Shown here in pieces: positions 52,396-61,111 of a stretch of DNA of 64,000 nt. The notes beneath the pieces were generated by a model. That model did not search any database. It saw only the letters and a list, made by a program, of their open reading frames with translations, and was not told where the DNA came from. A program made the position numbers and the translations under genes. The DNA lies in the NCBI GenBank assembly GCA_900541035.1, contig UQIN01000001.1, positions 62,001-126,000 on the forward strand. The letters run 5' to 3'. The first letter of the stretch is position 1, and each line of letters begins with the position of its first letter. The stretch comes from an uncultured Collinsella sp. Lineage in GTDB: Bacteria > Actinomycetota > Coriobacteriia > Coriobacteriales > Coriobacteriaceae.

Positions 52396-52399
52396 GTCT

Positions 52400-52437
52400 G
52401 CGGCGCGGAACCAGCCTCCCGCGCCGCTTTTCTTTTT
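52400..52437 (+). terminator. Terminator or attenuator between cysK and mnmA
   Basis: GCGGCGCGG (52400-52408) pairs with CCGCGCCGC (52419-52427), followed by a long T-rich run, TTTTCTTTTTT. It ends the cysK message, but because a promoter-like element precedes it directly it may also act as an attenuator for mnmA, whose start is 31 bases downstream. Confidence 0.65.
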
Positions 52438-52467
52438 TGGCCACATGCCACCAAGGAGAACCTCCCC

Positions 52468-53568
52468 ATGCACAACAAGCGCGTGCTCGTCGCCATGAGC
52501 GGCGGCGTCGATTCCAGCGTGACTGCCTATCTGCTCAAGCGCCAGGGCTACGAATGCGTTGGCGCCACCATGCGCCTCACCTGCCCCGCGCCCGATCCTG
52601 TCACGGGCATGAGTAAGGTCGACCGCGATATCGCCGATGCAAAGGCCGTCGCCGAGCGCCTGGGGATACCCCACCATGTGCTCGACCTGCAGCAGACGTT
52701 CGACCGCAACGTTATCGAGCGCTTCGTGAACGCCTACCAGGAAGGACTGACGCCCAACCCGTGCATCATCTGCAACCGCCACATTAAGTTTGGCGCGTTG
52801 TTGAATGCGGCGCTGGACATGGACTGCGACTACATCGCCACAGGTCACTACGCCAAAACAAGTCAGGCGCCCGACGGCACCTGGCAGCTGCATCGCGGCG
52901 AGGACCCCAAGAAGGACCAGAGCTACTTTTTGTATTCGCTCACGCAGGAGCGGCTGTCGCGCACAATCTTTCCGCTGGCCGGGCTGGACAAAGAGCGCGA
53001 CGTGCGCCGCATTGCCACCGAGCAGGGCTTTATCAACGCCCAGAAGGCCGAAAGCGAGGACATCTGCTTTATTCCAGATGGTGACTACGCGGGCCATATC
53101 GAGCGCCGCTGCGGACATCCCGCTGCACCGGGCGACATTGTGTGGCGCGACGGCAGCGTGGTCGGGCGCCACAACGGTGCGCTGCGCTACACCATCGGTC
53201 AGCGCAAAGGCCTGGGCGTCGCGATGGCGCATCCCGTGTACGTAACGGGCGTCGACACCGCCAACAACACCGTGCATCTGGGCGAGGCCGAGGACCTAAC
53301 GGCCACAGCACTCACGGCCGACGACTGGATCTGGAGCGCCCCTGCCGACCGCATGGAGGCAGAACTCGATGCCGGCGGCATTCGCGTGGGCGCCAAGTAC
53401 CGCTACCGTCAGAAAGACCAGGCAGCAACCCTTACGCGCGGCGAAGACGGGCAAATGCTGCTAACTTTTGACGAGCCGCAGCGCGCCATCGCCCCCGGCC
53501 AGGCTGTCGTCGTCTACCGCGGCGACGTCGTCCTCGGCGGCGGCACCGTGACCGGCGCACTTAAGTAG
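52468..53568 (+). CDS. mnmA: tRNA 2-thiouridine(34) synthase MnmA
   Basis: 366 aa from ATG 52468 (AAGGAG upstream). MnmA inserts sulfur at U34 of tRNAs for Lys, Gln and Glu. The adenylation PP-loop SGGVDSS (residues 10-16), the first catalytic cysteine in NPCIICNRHIKFG, TGHYAK, the second cysteine in SEDICFIPDGDY, and the RYTIGQRKGLG segment of the central domain are all present. A C-terminal beta-barrel ends with AIAPGQAVVVYRGDVVLGGG. No cysteine desulfurase (IscS) is adjacent; it sits beside cysK and an Rrf2 regulator. Confidence 0.96.
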   Translation: MHNKRVLVAMSGGVDSSVTAYLLKRQGYECVGATMRLTCPAPDPVTGMSKVDRDIADAKAVAERLGIPHHVLDLQQTFDRNVIERFVNAYQEGLTPNPCIICNRHIKFGALLNAALDMDCDYIATGHYAKTSQAPDGTWQLHRGEDPKKDQSYFLYSLTQERLSRTIFPLAGLDKERDVRRIATEQGFINAQKAESEDICFIPDGDYAGHIERRCGHPAAPGDIVWRDGSVVGRHNGALRYTIGQRKGLGVAMAHPVYVTGVDTANNTVHLGEAEDLTATALTADDWIWSAPADRMEAELDAGGIRVGAKYRYRQKDQAATLTRGEDGQMLLTFDEPQRAIAPGQAVVVYRGDVVLGGGTVTGALK

Positions 53569-53586
53569 CCCCATCCCCTTCATAAA

Positions 53587-53649
53587 TTGCGGTGAAATAG
53601 GGACTGTTTAAGCGTTTAAAACCGCCAAACAGTCCCTATTTCACCGCAA
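53587..53649. repeat. 63-bp palindromic repeat, copy 2
   Basis: The left arm TTGCGGTGAAATAGGGACTG and the right arm CAGTCCCTATTTCACCGCAA are exact complements over at least 23 bases. It has the same length as copy 1 at 42513-42575 and lies between the convergent mnmA and M42 peptidase genes, where it may also act as a terminator. Confidence 0.75.
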
Positions 53650-53704
53650 CTTAGAGAGGACGGCCTCGGTCGGTACTGCCGTATCAGCCGAGGCCGCTGC
53701 ATCG

Positions 53705-54748
53705 CTAGCGCTGTACGTAGGCGCGGACGAGCTCGAAGGTGTTGCGCACGCCGTCCATGTGGCTACGCTCGTAGTTGTGGCTCGCATACACGCCGGGGCC
53801 GATCAGACCATGGCGAATGTCGTAGCCGGCAGAGAGCGTGGCTTCGACGTCCGAACCGTAATGCGGATACACGTCGATAGCGTAATCGAGCTCAAGCTCG
53901 CGCGCGATATTGGACAGCGCCGTCACCAGGTCGTAGTTGTACGGACCGCCCGAATCCTTGGCGCAGATCGACACCATGTGCTCGGTGCAGCCTAGGTCGT
54001 CGCCCACGCAGCCCATGTCAACGCTGATCATCTCGCGCGTGTCGGCCGGCACGAAGGCGCCGCCGTGGCCCACCTCCTCGTACACGGTAAAGAGCAGCGA
54101 AACCTTACGCGAAAGCGTCACCTCGCCAGCGGCGACGGCACGCGCCAAGCCCAACAAAATGGCGGCCGATAGCTTGTCATCCAGGAAGCGGCTCTTAATG
54201 TAGCCGCTCTCCGTCACCGTCGTGCGAGGATCCATAGCGATGATGTCGCCGGTCTGAATACCCAGCTCGAGCACATCGTCCTTGCTGTCGACGTTCTCGT
54301 CGAGCAAGATCTCCATGTTCTTCTCGATGGTCTTGACCGGCTCGTCGGCCACGTGCGCCGAAGGCTCGGTGTTAAGAACCACGCCCGTGTAGACATTGCC
54401 GTCGCGCGTGTAGACGGTGCAGTTCTCGCCATCGGCCGTAGACCACTGATGCCCACCGAGCGTCGTGGGGCGCAGGCGGCCATTGTCCTTAATGGAACGC
54501 ACCATGGCGCCTAGGGTATCGACATGGCTCGCCAGTACGAGCGGCTCGCCCTCGCCGCCAAGCTCAACGAGCACGTTACCCTTATTAGAACGCTCAGGCC
54601 CAAACCCCATATCGCGCAGGGTCTCCATCAGATAATCAGTCGCCGCACGGGTATAGCCGGTAGGGGAGGCAATAGAAGTCAGCGTCTTAAGCTGTCCTGC
54701 GATATAGGAGAGCGTCTCCTCTAGAGAAGCATCAATATTAGAAGTCAT
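53705..54748 (-). CDS. M42 family metallopeptidase (aminopeptidase/endoglucanase M type)
   Basis: 347 aa from ATG 54748 (GGAAGG 6 bases before); an ATG two codons earlier is too near the ribosome binding site. M42 enzymes are dodecameric cytosolic aminopeptidases with two metal ions. Metal-ligand and catalytic segments are visible: ASHVDTLGAMV (His, Asp), SRFLDDKLSAA (Asp), TVYEEVGHGGA (catalytic Glu pair), ISVDMGCVGDD, and YASHNYERSH near the C-terminus. The gene is single, with no operon partner. Confidence 0.92.
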   Translation of the reverse strand: MTSNIDASLEETLSYIAGQLKTLTSIASPTGYTRAATDYLMETLRDMGFGPERSNKGNVLVELGGEGEPLVLASHVDTLGAMVRSIKDNGRLRPTTLGGHQWSTADGENCTVYTRDGNVYTGVVLNTEPSAHVADEPVKTIEKNMEILLDENVDSKDDVLELGIQTGDIIAMDPRTTVTESGYIKSRFLDDKLSAAILLGLARAVAAGEVTLSRKVSLLFTVYEEVGHGGAFVPADTREMISVDMGCVGDDLGCTEHMVSICAKDSGGPYNYDLVTALSNIARELELDYAIDVYPHYGSDVEATLSAGYDIRHGLIGPGVYASHNYERSHMDGVRNTFELVRAYVQR

Positions 54749-55265
54749 ATGCATCCTTCCAAGTAAAACTAAGACCGAGTCCCGATTTTAACCGTTCTGC
54801 ACGTGCAATGCCCCAGGAGCCGAGCCGCCTCCAGACGTCCCCGCACCGGTTTTGTGCACGTGCACGGTTTACAATCTCAATCTTGCATAAATCCTATTGG
54901 TATTTGCATAGAAATGAGGCATCTTTTTGCTTCGTCTCAGGGTGCCCCACCTTGGACCGTGCAAAAAACGGAGTATTCAGCACCGTGGGCCCCAACGGCC
55001 CCATCACGAACGACAAAACGACGCGGTTACAGCAGTGTTGCAGGTCGTCGCAAAGCAGAAACTCAGTAACAACCCCCTCCACTCATCGATAGCCCGCCCA
55101 CAATGGCTGTCGATGGGCGCCTGCGGATCACTACCGCCCATTCACAACGTTATGCATTTTTAAGAGCTTGTTGAATACTCCCAAAAATGCACGCAGGGAA
55201 GTGCACCACCTATCCGCAGCGGGCAGTACGCCTTGGTTTTGTCCGTCTCAGGGCATCGACGCAGC
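54749..55265. other. Non-coding stretch with diverged inverted repeat
   Basis: No gene is supported in these 517 bases. CCGTGCAAAAAACGGAGTAT starts a segment at about 54957-54984 that recurs inverted and partly changed at 55167-55193 (TTGTTGAATACTCCC and TGCACG); TGCATTTTT and AAAAATGCA also face each other at about 55153-55191. GTGCACGTGCAC is a palindrome at 54855-54866. The stretch could be a degraded mobile element or encode a structured RNA. Confidence 0.35.
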
Positions 55266-55300
55266 ACAAAAAGCCCCGCCGTGCGTAGCACGGCGGGGCC
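55266..55300 (-). terminator. Terminator after the iron alcohol dehydrogenase
   Basis: On the plus strand, GCCCCGCCGTGC (55273-55284) faces GCACGGCGGGGC (55288-55299); on the minus strand the stem is followed by TTTTT. Confidence 0.9.
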
Positions 55301-55352
55301 AGCGGCACGTCAAAAGACCATACACCTACGGGCGAAGGACCACCAAACTGGG

Positions 55353-56519
55353 CTAGGCAGCCGGGCAGATCTTCTTGAAGAGCTCGATGACGTCGTCGAG
55401 CGTTGCCTCGCGCGGGTTACCCGGGAAACAAGCGTCGGCCATGGCGTCCTTGGCCAGGACCTCGATCTCGTCAGCCTTCATGGCCTCGCAGACGTGCGGG
55501 ATATTCACGTCGGCGGAAAGCTGCTTGACGGCGGCGATAGCGGCGTCGGCAGCCTCGTCGGTGCTCATGCCCGTGGTGTCAACGCCCATGGCGGCGGCAA
55601 CCTTGGCCAGACGCTCGGCGCAAACCGGCTTGTTGAACTCCATGGCGATCGGCAGCAGCATGGCGCAAGCGACGCCGTGCGGGGTGTCGTAGTGAGCGGA
55701 CAGGGTGTGAGCCATGGCGTGGTCGATGCCCAGGCCAACATTGGAGAAGCCCATGCCGGCGACATACTGGCCAAGGGCCATGCCCTCGCGGCCGGAGCCG
55801 GGCTGGCCGGACTTGGCCTCGGCAACGGAGTCGCGTAGGTTCTCGCTGATCAGCTTGATGGCCTCAAAGTGGAACATGTCGGAAAGCTCCCAAGCGCCCT
55901 TGGTGGTATAGCCCTCGATGGCATGGGTCAGAGCGTCCATACCAGTGGAAGCGGTCAGGCCGGCGGGCATGGAAGCCATCATGTCAGGATCGACGACGGC
56001 GACCTCGGGGGCGTCGTTGGTGTCGACGCACACGAACTTGCGGACCTTCTCGGGGTCGGTGATGACGTAGTTGATGGTCACCTCGGCGGCGGTACCAGCG
56101 GTCGTCGGCACGGCGATGGTGAACACGGCGTGGTTCTTAGTGGGAGCAACGCCCTCGAGGCTGCGGACATCGGCGAACTCGGGGTTGTTGATGATGATGC
56201 CGATGGCCTTGGCGGTGTCCATGGAGGAGCCGCCACCGATGGTCACGATAGCGTCAGCCTCGGCGGCCTTAAAGGCCTCGACGCCGTCCTTGACGTTCTG
56301 GATAGTGGGGTTGGGCTTGATCTCGGAGTAGAGGCTCCAAGCGATGCCGGCAGCGTCGAGCTCGTCGGTCACCTTAGCGGTAACGCCAAACTTGACCAGA
56401 TCGGGGTCGGAGCAGACGAAGATCTTCTTGTAGCCGCGACGCTGGAGCTCGCCGGGGATCTCCTTGATGGCGCCGGAACCATGATAAGAGATGGTATTGA
56501 GAACGAAACGATTAGCCAT
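55353..56519 (-). CDS. Iron-containing alcohol dehydrogenase, lactaldehyde reductase-like
   Basis: 388 aa from ATG 56519 (GGGAGG upstream). The family (FucO type) reduces lactaldehyde to 1,2-propanediol or oxidises similar alcohols with NAD(H). The NAD-binding GGGSSMDTAKA and the iron-ligand residues are present: Asp and His in TGMDALTHAIEGYTT and His residues in GLGIDHAMAHTLSAHYDTPHG. The start MANRFVLNTISYHGSGA is like FucO (382 aa). No fucose operon surrounds it, so the substrate is uncertain. A LacI-type operator lies about 100 bases upstream of the start. Confidence 0.88.
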   Translation of the reverse strand: MANRFVLNTISYHGSGAIKEIPGELQRRGYKKIFVCSDPDLVKFGVTAKVTDELDAAGIAWSLYSEIKPNPTIQNVKDGVEAFKAAEADAIVTIGGGSSMDTAKAIGIIINNPEFADVRSLEGVAPTKNHAVFTIAVPTTAGTAAEVTINYVITDPEKVRKFVCVDTNDAPEVAVVDPDMMASMPAGLTASTGMDALTHAIEGYTTKGAWELSDMFHFEAIKLISENLRDSVAEAKSGQPGSGREGMALGQYVAGMGFSNVGLGIDHAMAHTLSAHYDTPHGVACAMLLPIAMEFNKPVCAERLAKVAAAMGVDTTGMSTDEAADAAIAAVKQLSADVNIPHVCEAMKADEIEVLAKDAMADACFPGNPREATLDDVIELFKKICPAA

Positions 56520-56617
56520 TGAAAGCCTCCCATCGTGTGCGGGGCACCCATTACGCCCCACGCCATGAGTCCCATCCTAACGCTTTTGAAACAAAAAACG
56601 CGTGAGAACGTCAAATT

Positions 56618-56635
56618 TGTTAAAGCGTTTCAACA
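56618..56635. promoter_or_regulatory. LacI-type operator upstream of the alcohol dehydrogenase
   Basis: TGTTAAAGCGTTTCAACA is a near-perfect palindrome with a central CG, typical of LacI/CcpA-type repressors. It sits just upstream of a minus-strand TTGACG (-35-like). A similar half, AACGCTTTTGAAACA, lies at about 56579-56593. Confidence 0.5.
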
Positions 56636-56639
56636 GATG

Positions 56640-56680
56640 ATGAAAAATATTGCGGCAAAGGGACAGCCCCTTTGCCGCAT
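56640..56680 (-). terminator. Terminator after yoaK-type gene
   Basis: GCGGCAAAGGG (56652-56662) pairs with CCCTTTGCCGC (56669-56679); on the minus strand AATATTTTTC follows. It starts directly after the stop of the YoaK-type gene. Confidence 0.85.
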
Positions 56681-56684
56681 TCGG

Positions 56685-57401
56685 TTACTTTCGACAGCCC
56701 TCTTTCCAAGCCTCGGCCGCAGCCTTCCAGCGTAAGCGCAAGTCGCGCTCGCGGTCGATGAACATGATGGCAAACGCGACAAACAGCAGCAAGCTCGCCA
56801 CGACGATGGCGTGCAGGCCCATGCGCTCAATACACCAGTTGCCCAGCACGGCGCCAAACACAAAGGTAAAGATCACGCCAAAGTACAGCAGGCCGTTTTC
56901 CAAAAAGCCGCGCCTGTGGGTGATGATGTAATCGTCCACGTTTTGCAGCGCGTTGCGCAGGTTGCCGATGCACATGGTCGTAGCAATGCCGTGACCGTGG
57001 ATCTTGCGGAAGCTCTCGACCTGCATGCCGCAGGCAAACGAAGTGAGGCAGTTGGCGAGCAAGTTGTAACCGCCACCGGGGATAAAGCTCACGCCCAGCA
57101 AGATGACGGCTTCAAAGAACACCGTTACCTGGCGCCAGTGAATCACGCTGCCAAACCGTTCATGTACCAGGTCGGCAAGCATAATGCCCACGGCAAACGA
57201 CACCACAGGGAAGAAGTAGCGCCCCGCAAGTGCCCAATTGCCCTCCGAGATGCTCACGCCCACCAGCAAGATGTTGCCCGTCTGCGCGTTAGCGAAAACA
57301 TGGTCGCGCCCAATGTACGAATAAACGTCCATAAAGCCGCCGGCGAGCGCCAGGATAATGCCCAATTCGATGGACTCCGATATCTGTTTGGCACGCTGCA
57401 T
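56685..57401 (-). CDS. YoaK family (DUF1275) membrane protein
   Basis: 238 aa from ATG 57401, with AAGGAGGA 10 bases upstream. Six hydrophobic segments are visible, beginning SIELGIILALAGGFMDVYSYIGRDHVFANAQTGNILLVGV, the conserved first-helix/loop signature of DUF1275, then NLRNALQNVDDY. The fold resembles small transporters, but the substrate is unknown. The gene is transcribed alone. Confidence 0.9.
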   Translation of the reverse strand: MQRAKQISESIELGIILALAGGFMDVYSYIGRDHVFANAQTGNILLVGVSISEGNWALAGRYFFPVVSFAVGIMLADLVHERFGSVIHWRQVTVFFEAVILLGVSFIPGGGYNLLANCLTSFACGMQVESFRKIHGHGIATTMCIGNLRNALQNVDDYIITHRRGFLENGLLYFGVIFTFVFGAVLGNWCIERMGLHAIVVASLLLFVAFAIMFIDRERDLRLRWKAAAEAWKEGCRK

Positions 57402-57669
57402 CGTCGTGCATCCTCCTTGTTGACGACCCTCTCGTGCGTTGGCGGAAACATAACCGCCGTTCATACTGTAACCCATTGACAACATGGCGTGCGCGCGAGA
57501 CGGGTTCTCCAACGCGCAGATACACAGTCTGGAAACAAACAGCGGGCGCGGCGCCGACACCCGCACCGACACGCCGATCCGCCAGCCCATGTACTCCACC
57601 AGTCTTTTTAGCGCCGTCCCAAAAAGACTGGTTACAATTACGTGCAGCATACTAACAACGGGAGGAATC

Positions 57670-59805
57670 GTGGCAAAAAAGCCCCAGGACGCTCAGCACA
57701 ACCAGCACGGCAAGCATGCCCAGCGCGGCCAGCAGCAAAAGCGCGGTGGCAAGGCCCAGAGCGGCCACGCCACTCATACCCCGGCAGCGCCCGCCCGTCC
57801 CTGGCGCCCGGGCCGCGATAAGTTCCTCCCCGTCAGCCGCGCCGACATGGATGCGCGCGGCTGGGACCAGTGCGACTTCGTCTATATCTGCGGTGATGCC
57901 TACGTGGACCATCCGAGCTTTGGCATGGCTATCATCAGCCGCGTACTCGACGCGCACGGTTACAAAGTGGGCATCATCTGCCAGCCCGACTGGACCGACC
58001 CCGCCAGCATCACTGCGCTCGGCGAGCCGCGCCTGGGCTTTTTGGTCAGTGCCGGCAACATGGACTCCATGGTCAACCACTATTCGGTGACCAAGCACCG
58101 CCGCCACACCGACGCCTATACCCCCGGCGGCGAGGAAGGTCACCGCCCCAACCGTGCCGTCACGGTCTACGGCAATCTCATCCGTCAGACGTTCAAGGAC
58201 GCCCCCATCATCATCGGCGGCATCGAGGCAAGCCTGCGCCGACTGGCCCACTACGACTACTGGCAGGATAAGCTCAAGCGCTCGGTGCTGCTCGACTCGG
58301 GCGCCGACATCCTCATCTACGGCATGGGCGAGCACGCGATTATCGAGATCGCCGACGCGCTCGACGCGGGGCTGCCCGTCGATCAGATCACCTATATCAA
58401 CGGCACCGTCTACCGCACCAGCTCGCTCGACGAGGTCTACGACTACGACTTGCTGCCCAGCTGGGACGACCTTGCCGCCGACAAGCTCAATTACGCGCGC
58501 AGCTTTAACGTACAGCAGCAGAACATGGACCCCATCACCGGGCATCGTCTGGTAGAGCCCTACCCCAACAGCGTCTATGTGGTGCAGAACCCACCGTCGG
58601 CCACGCTCACCACCGACGAGATGGACGAGGTGGCCGAACTCCCCTACGCACGCGATTGGCATCCCGACTACGACGCGGCAGGCGGCGTGCCAGCCTTTGC
58701 CGAGATCAAGTTTTCCATTAGCTCCAACCGCGGTTGTTTTGGCGAGTGTTCGTTTTGCGCCCTCACCTTCCACCAAGGCCGCGTGCTGCAGATGCGCAGC
58801 CATGACTCGATCATGCGCGAGGCCGAGCTGCTCACGCGCGATCCCGAGTTTAAGGGCTACATCAACGACGTGGGAGGGCCGACGGCCAACTTTAGCCGTC
58901 CCGCCTGCGACAAGCAGCTCAAGCACGGCGTGTGCAAGAACAAGCGCTGCCTGTGGCCGAGCGTATGCAAGAACATGGTGGTCGACGAGAGCGGCTACAC
59001 GCAGCTGCTGCGCGACCTGCGTCAGCTGCCGGGCGTCAAGAAAGTCTTTGTCCGCAGCGGCATCCGCTTTGACTACACCATGGCCGATGCCTCGGACGAG
59101 TTTTTGCGCGAGCTGCTGGAGCACCATGTCTCGGGCCAGCTGCGCGTAGCGCCCGAGCACGTGAGCGACGCGGTGCTGTCCGTGATGGGCAAGCCGAGCC
59201 GCGCCGTCTACGACGCGTTCTGCCGCAAATTTGAGCGCCTGAACCGCGAGTATGGACTCAAGCAGTATGTTGTGCCGTATCTGATCTCGAGCCACCCCGG
59301 TTCAACCATGAAGGAAGCCGTGGACCTTGCCGAAGCCGTGCGCGACATGGGCTATATGCCCGAGCAGGTGCAGGACTTCTACCCCACACCGTCCACCATG
59401 TCGACGTGCATGTACTACACCGGCGTGGACCCGCGCACCATGGAGCCGATCTATGTGGCGCGCGACCCGCACGAGAAGGCCATGCAGCGCGCGCTCATCC
59501 AGTATCGCAAGCCCGAGAATTACAAGCTCGTGCGTGAGGCGTTAGAGAAAGCCGACCGCCGCGATCTGATCGGCTACACCAAGCATTGTCTGATTCGCCC
59601 CGTGCCGCCACGCCCGGGCGAGACGTCTGCCGGCGGCGGGCATGGCACCGGCAAGAAGGGCGGCAAACCGCATGGCGGCGGCGCTGGCAAGGGGCCCAAG
59701 GGCAGCAAGGGCCACGGCGGCATGTCGCGTGCGCAGAACACCGCAGGTCGCAACCGCGCGGCCCAGGGACGACAGGGCGCCAACGGCGGCGGCAGGCGCA
59801 ACTAA
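57670..59805 (+). CDS. YgiQ family radical SAM protein
   Basis: 711 aa starting with GTG at 57670, with GGAGG 4 bases upstream; in-frame ATG codons further upstream lie before the ribosome binding site. The radical SAM cluster motif is RGCFGECSFCAL (CxxxCxxC) near residue 355. The N-terminal YgiQ domain has QCDFVYICGDAYVDHPSFG and SASLRRLAHYDYWQDKLKRS-like segments. Further conserved blocks are HLRVAPEHVS-like and QVQDFYPTPSTMSTCMYYTG. The N-terminus is Gln/Lys-rich, and the last 80 residues are Gly/Lys/Arg-rich and probably disordered, as common for YgiQ in high-GC bacteria. The reaction is unknown. Its last 4 bases overlap the convergent CPBP gene. Confidence 0.93.
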   Translation: MAKKPQDAQHNQHGKHAQRGQQQKRGGKAQSGHATHTPAAPARPWRPGRDKFLPVSRADMDARGWDQCDFVYICGDAYVDHPSFGMAIISRVLDAHGYKVGIICQPDWTDPASITALGEPRLGFLVSAGNMDSMVNHYSVTKHRRHTDAYTPGGEEGHRPNRAVTVYGNLIRQTFKDAPIIIGGIEASLRRLAHYDYWQDKLKRSVLLDSGADILIYGMGEHAIIEIADALDAGLPVDQITYINGTVYRTSSLDEVYDYDLLPSWDDLAADKLNYARSFNVQQQNMDPITGHRLVEPYPNSVYVVQNPPSATLTTDEMDEVAELPYARDWHPDYDAAGGVPAFAEIKFSISSNRGCFGECSFCALTFHQGRVLQMRSHDSIMREAELLTRDPEFKGYINDVGGPTANFSRPACDKQLKHGVCKNKRCLWPSVCKNMVVDESGYTQLLRDLRQLPGVKKVFVRSGIRFDYTMADASDEFLRELLEHHVSGQLRVAPEHVSDAVLSVMGKPSRAVYDAFCRKFERLNREYGLKQYVVPYLISSHPGSTMKEAVDLAEAVRDMGYMPEQVQDFYPTPSTMSTCMYYTGVDPRTMEPIYVARDPHEKAMQRALIQYRKPENYKLVREALEKADRRDLIGYTKHCLIRPVPPRPGETSAGGGHGTGKKGGKPHGGGAGKGPKGSKGHGGMSRAQNTAGRNRAAQGRQGANGGGRRN

Positions 59806-60713
59806 GGCAGCGGTGCCGTCGCTATGTCCGTCTCGCATGCGTGGCGCAGTGAGCGCATCGCCTCCACGAGGATGATGCCGGCGATGGCAACCGTGACCGC
59901 CACGTCGAGCGGGGTGTTCACAAACCACAGCATCGTCATGAGATACGACCCAGCATTAAAGGCAAAGTGCAGCAGAATCGTGTAGCGGAGCTTTCCGGTC
60001 GTCACGAGCACCCAACCAAAGATGAGGCCGGCGGCACCCGCGTAGCAACCCTGCACCCAATTCATGTGCATAAAACCGAAGATTGCCGCCTGCAGCACAA
60101 TCGCCGCAGCGATACCCCACGTGCTTGGGGCCGCCCAGGGCACCATGGCGCCGTCCTGCGCGCTCGCACGACGCCGGCGCTTCCAAAGTGGGCGGCACTG
60201 CGGATTAAACGCTCGGAGCGAAAACTCAAAAATAATGCCGCGCACCAGCAGCTCCTCACAAAATGGGGCGCCGAGCACCGTAGTCAGGACGGCGAGATAG
60301 CTGGTGTCGCCCATACCTGTTTCCTCGACAAGCTCGCTGTAGTCGGCCGCGGCATCGGGCAACAGCGACAGCACGGCGTCGGTCACGTAACCAACGACCA
60401 CCTGCAGGGCCAGGCCAATCACGATAACGCAGGCGATGCGTTTCCATGCCCCACGCGCTCCCCCGCCGAGCGGATGCGCGCTTTGCCGGCGTGCCATAAA
60501 CGAACGCGGCCACAGATAACGCCACCACAGCAGCGCCATCAAAAACGACGCCGTCTGCGCGACGGCCTGAAGCAATTGGATGTCGAGATCATCGATCGAA
60601 AAACCCATGAACACCGATGCGACGCCAAGGGCGGAGAACAAAACGACGCTCAGGGCAATATCGGCAGCGACGACGCCAAAACAGGCAAGCGCCCAAATCA
60701 TCGCATTGAGCAT
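59802..60713 (-). CDS. CPBP family intramembrane glutamic endopeptidase
   Basis: 303 aa from ATG 60713 (GAGGAGG upstream). CPBP/CAAX proteases cut prenylated or membrane proteins, or confer bacteriocin self-immunity. Motif 1 FCEELLVRGIIFEF contains the EExxxR catalytic pair, FGFMHMNW is the motif 2 His, and LLHFAFNAG is the motif 4 His/Asn. About eight hydrophobic segments are visible, plus a charged loop. No bacteriocin gene is near. It is convergent and overlaps the YgiQ gene by 4 bases. Confidence 0.9.
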   Translation of the reverse strand: MLNAMIWALACFGVVAADIALSVVLFSALGVASVFMGFSIDDLDIQLLQAVAQTASFLMALLWWRYLWPRSFMARRQSAHPLGGGARGAWKRIACVIVIGLALQVVVGYVTDAVLSLLPDAAADYSELVEETGMGDTSYLAVLTTVLGAPFCEELLVRGIIFEFSLRAFNPQCRPLWKRRRRASAQDGAMVPWAAPSTWGIAAAIVLQAAIFGFMHMNWVQGCYAGAAGLIFGWVLVTTGKLRYTILLHFAFNAGSYLMTMLWFVNTPLDVAVTVAIAGIILVEAMRSLRHACETDIATAPLP

Positions 60714-60764
60714 GCCAACCTCCTCAAAACCGTTCCCTAGTTCTACCACAACTCGGCAGAGAGC

Positions 60765-60795
60765 TGATCCCATGGGGACGGAGGAAAACGGATCA
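60765..60795 (+). repeat. GGGGACGGAG-type repeat, copy 2
   Basis: TGATCC then CATGGGGACGGAGGAAAAC and GGATCA: a 31-base unit whose ends TGATCC and GGATCA are inverted repeats. Directly before the stop of the RelB-like gene. Similar to 61165-61192 and, inverted, 49441-49466. Confidence 0.6.
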
Positions 60796-60796
60796 C

Positions 60797-60997
60797 TTAT
60801 TGATGAGAATCAGGCGCAGCGCCAAAGGCCCCGTTGGGCGAAATGTCGAACGGAAAGGTGCCGCAGCGATTGAAGGCGGCGATGAACATGCGGATGGCGT
60901 TGGACGGCGTGGTACCTACGAGTTGGGTTGCCGCCGCGAAGGCCGCCTTTTCCTCGGGCAAGACCTTCGCGACAACCGGGGTCATGTGTTCTGCCAT
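60797..60997 (-). CDS. RelB/DinJ-family antitoxin-like protein, no toxin partner nearby
   Basis: 66 aa from ATG 60997 (AAAGGA upstream). The ribbon-helix-helix type sequence matches RelB/DinJ: TPVVAKVLPEEKAAFAAATQLVGTTPSNAIRMFIAAFNRCGTFPFDI. The usual RelE/YafQ toxin gene is not downstream: the next gene on the strand is the CPBP protease. It is flanked by two same-oriented repeat units. Orphan antitoxin, or a regulator derived from one. An operator-like array lies upstream. Confidence 0.8.
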   Translation of the reverse strand: MAEHMTPVVAKVLPEEKAAFAAATQLVGTTPSNAIRMFIAAFNRCGTFPFDISPNGAFGAAPDSHQ

Positions 60998-61111
60998 GGC
61001 GCTTCCTTTTTGAAACGACGGTGGTGCGGATGGATGCGGGCCACGCGGCTGGGCGACAGGCTGTGAAGGCAACCCGATTGGCCCGCATCTGGAATTTGTT
61101 TCTACGGCGTT

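Noticed and set aside
54803..55163. Several overlapping short frames in the gap after the M42 peptidase
   Set aside because: None has a ribosome binding site or consistent composition, and they overlap each other in three frames.
57652..59295. Minus-strand open frame opposite the YgiQ radical SAM gene
   Set aside because: Val/Ala/Gly/His-rich composition with no domain; the CxxxCxxC motif and good start on the plus strand show the real gene.
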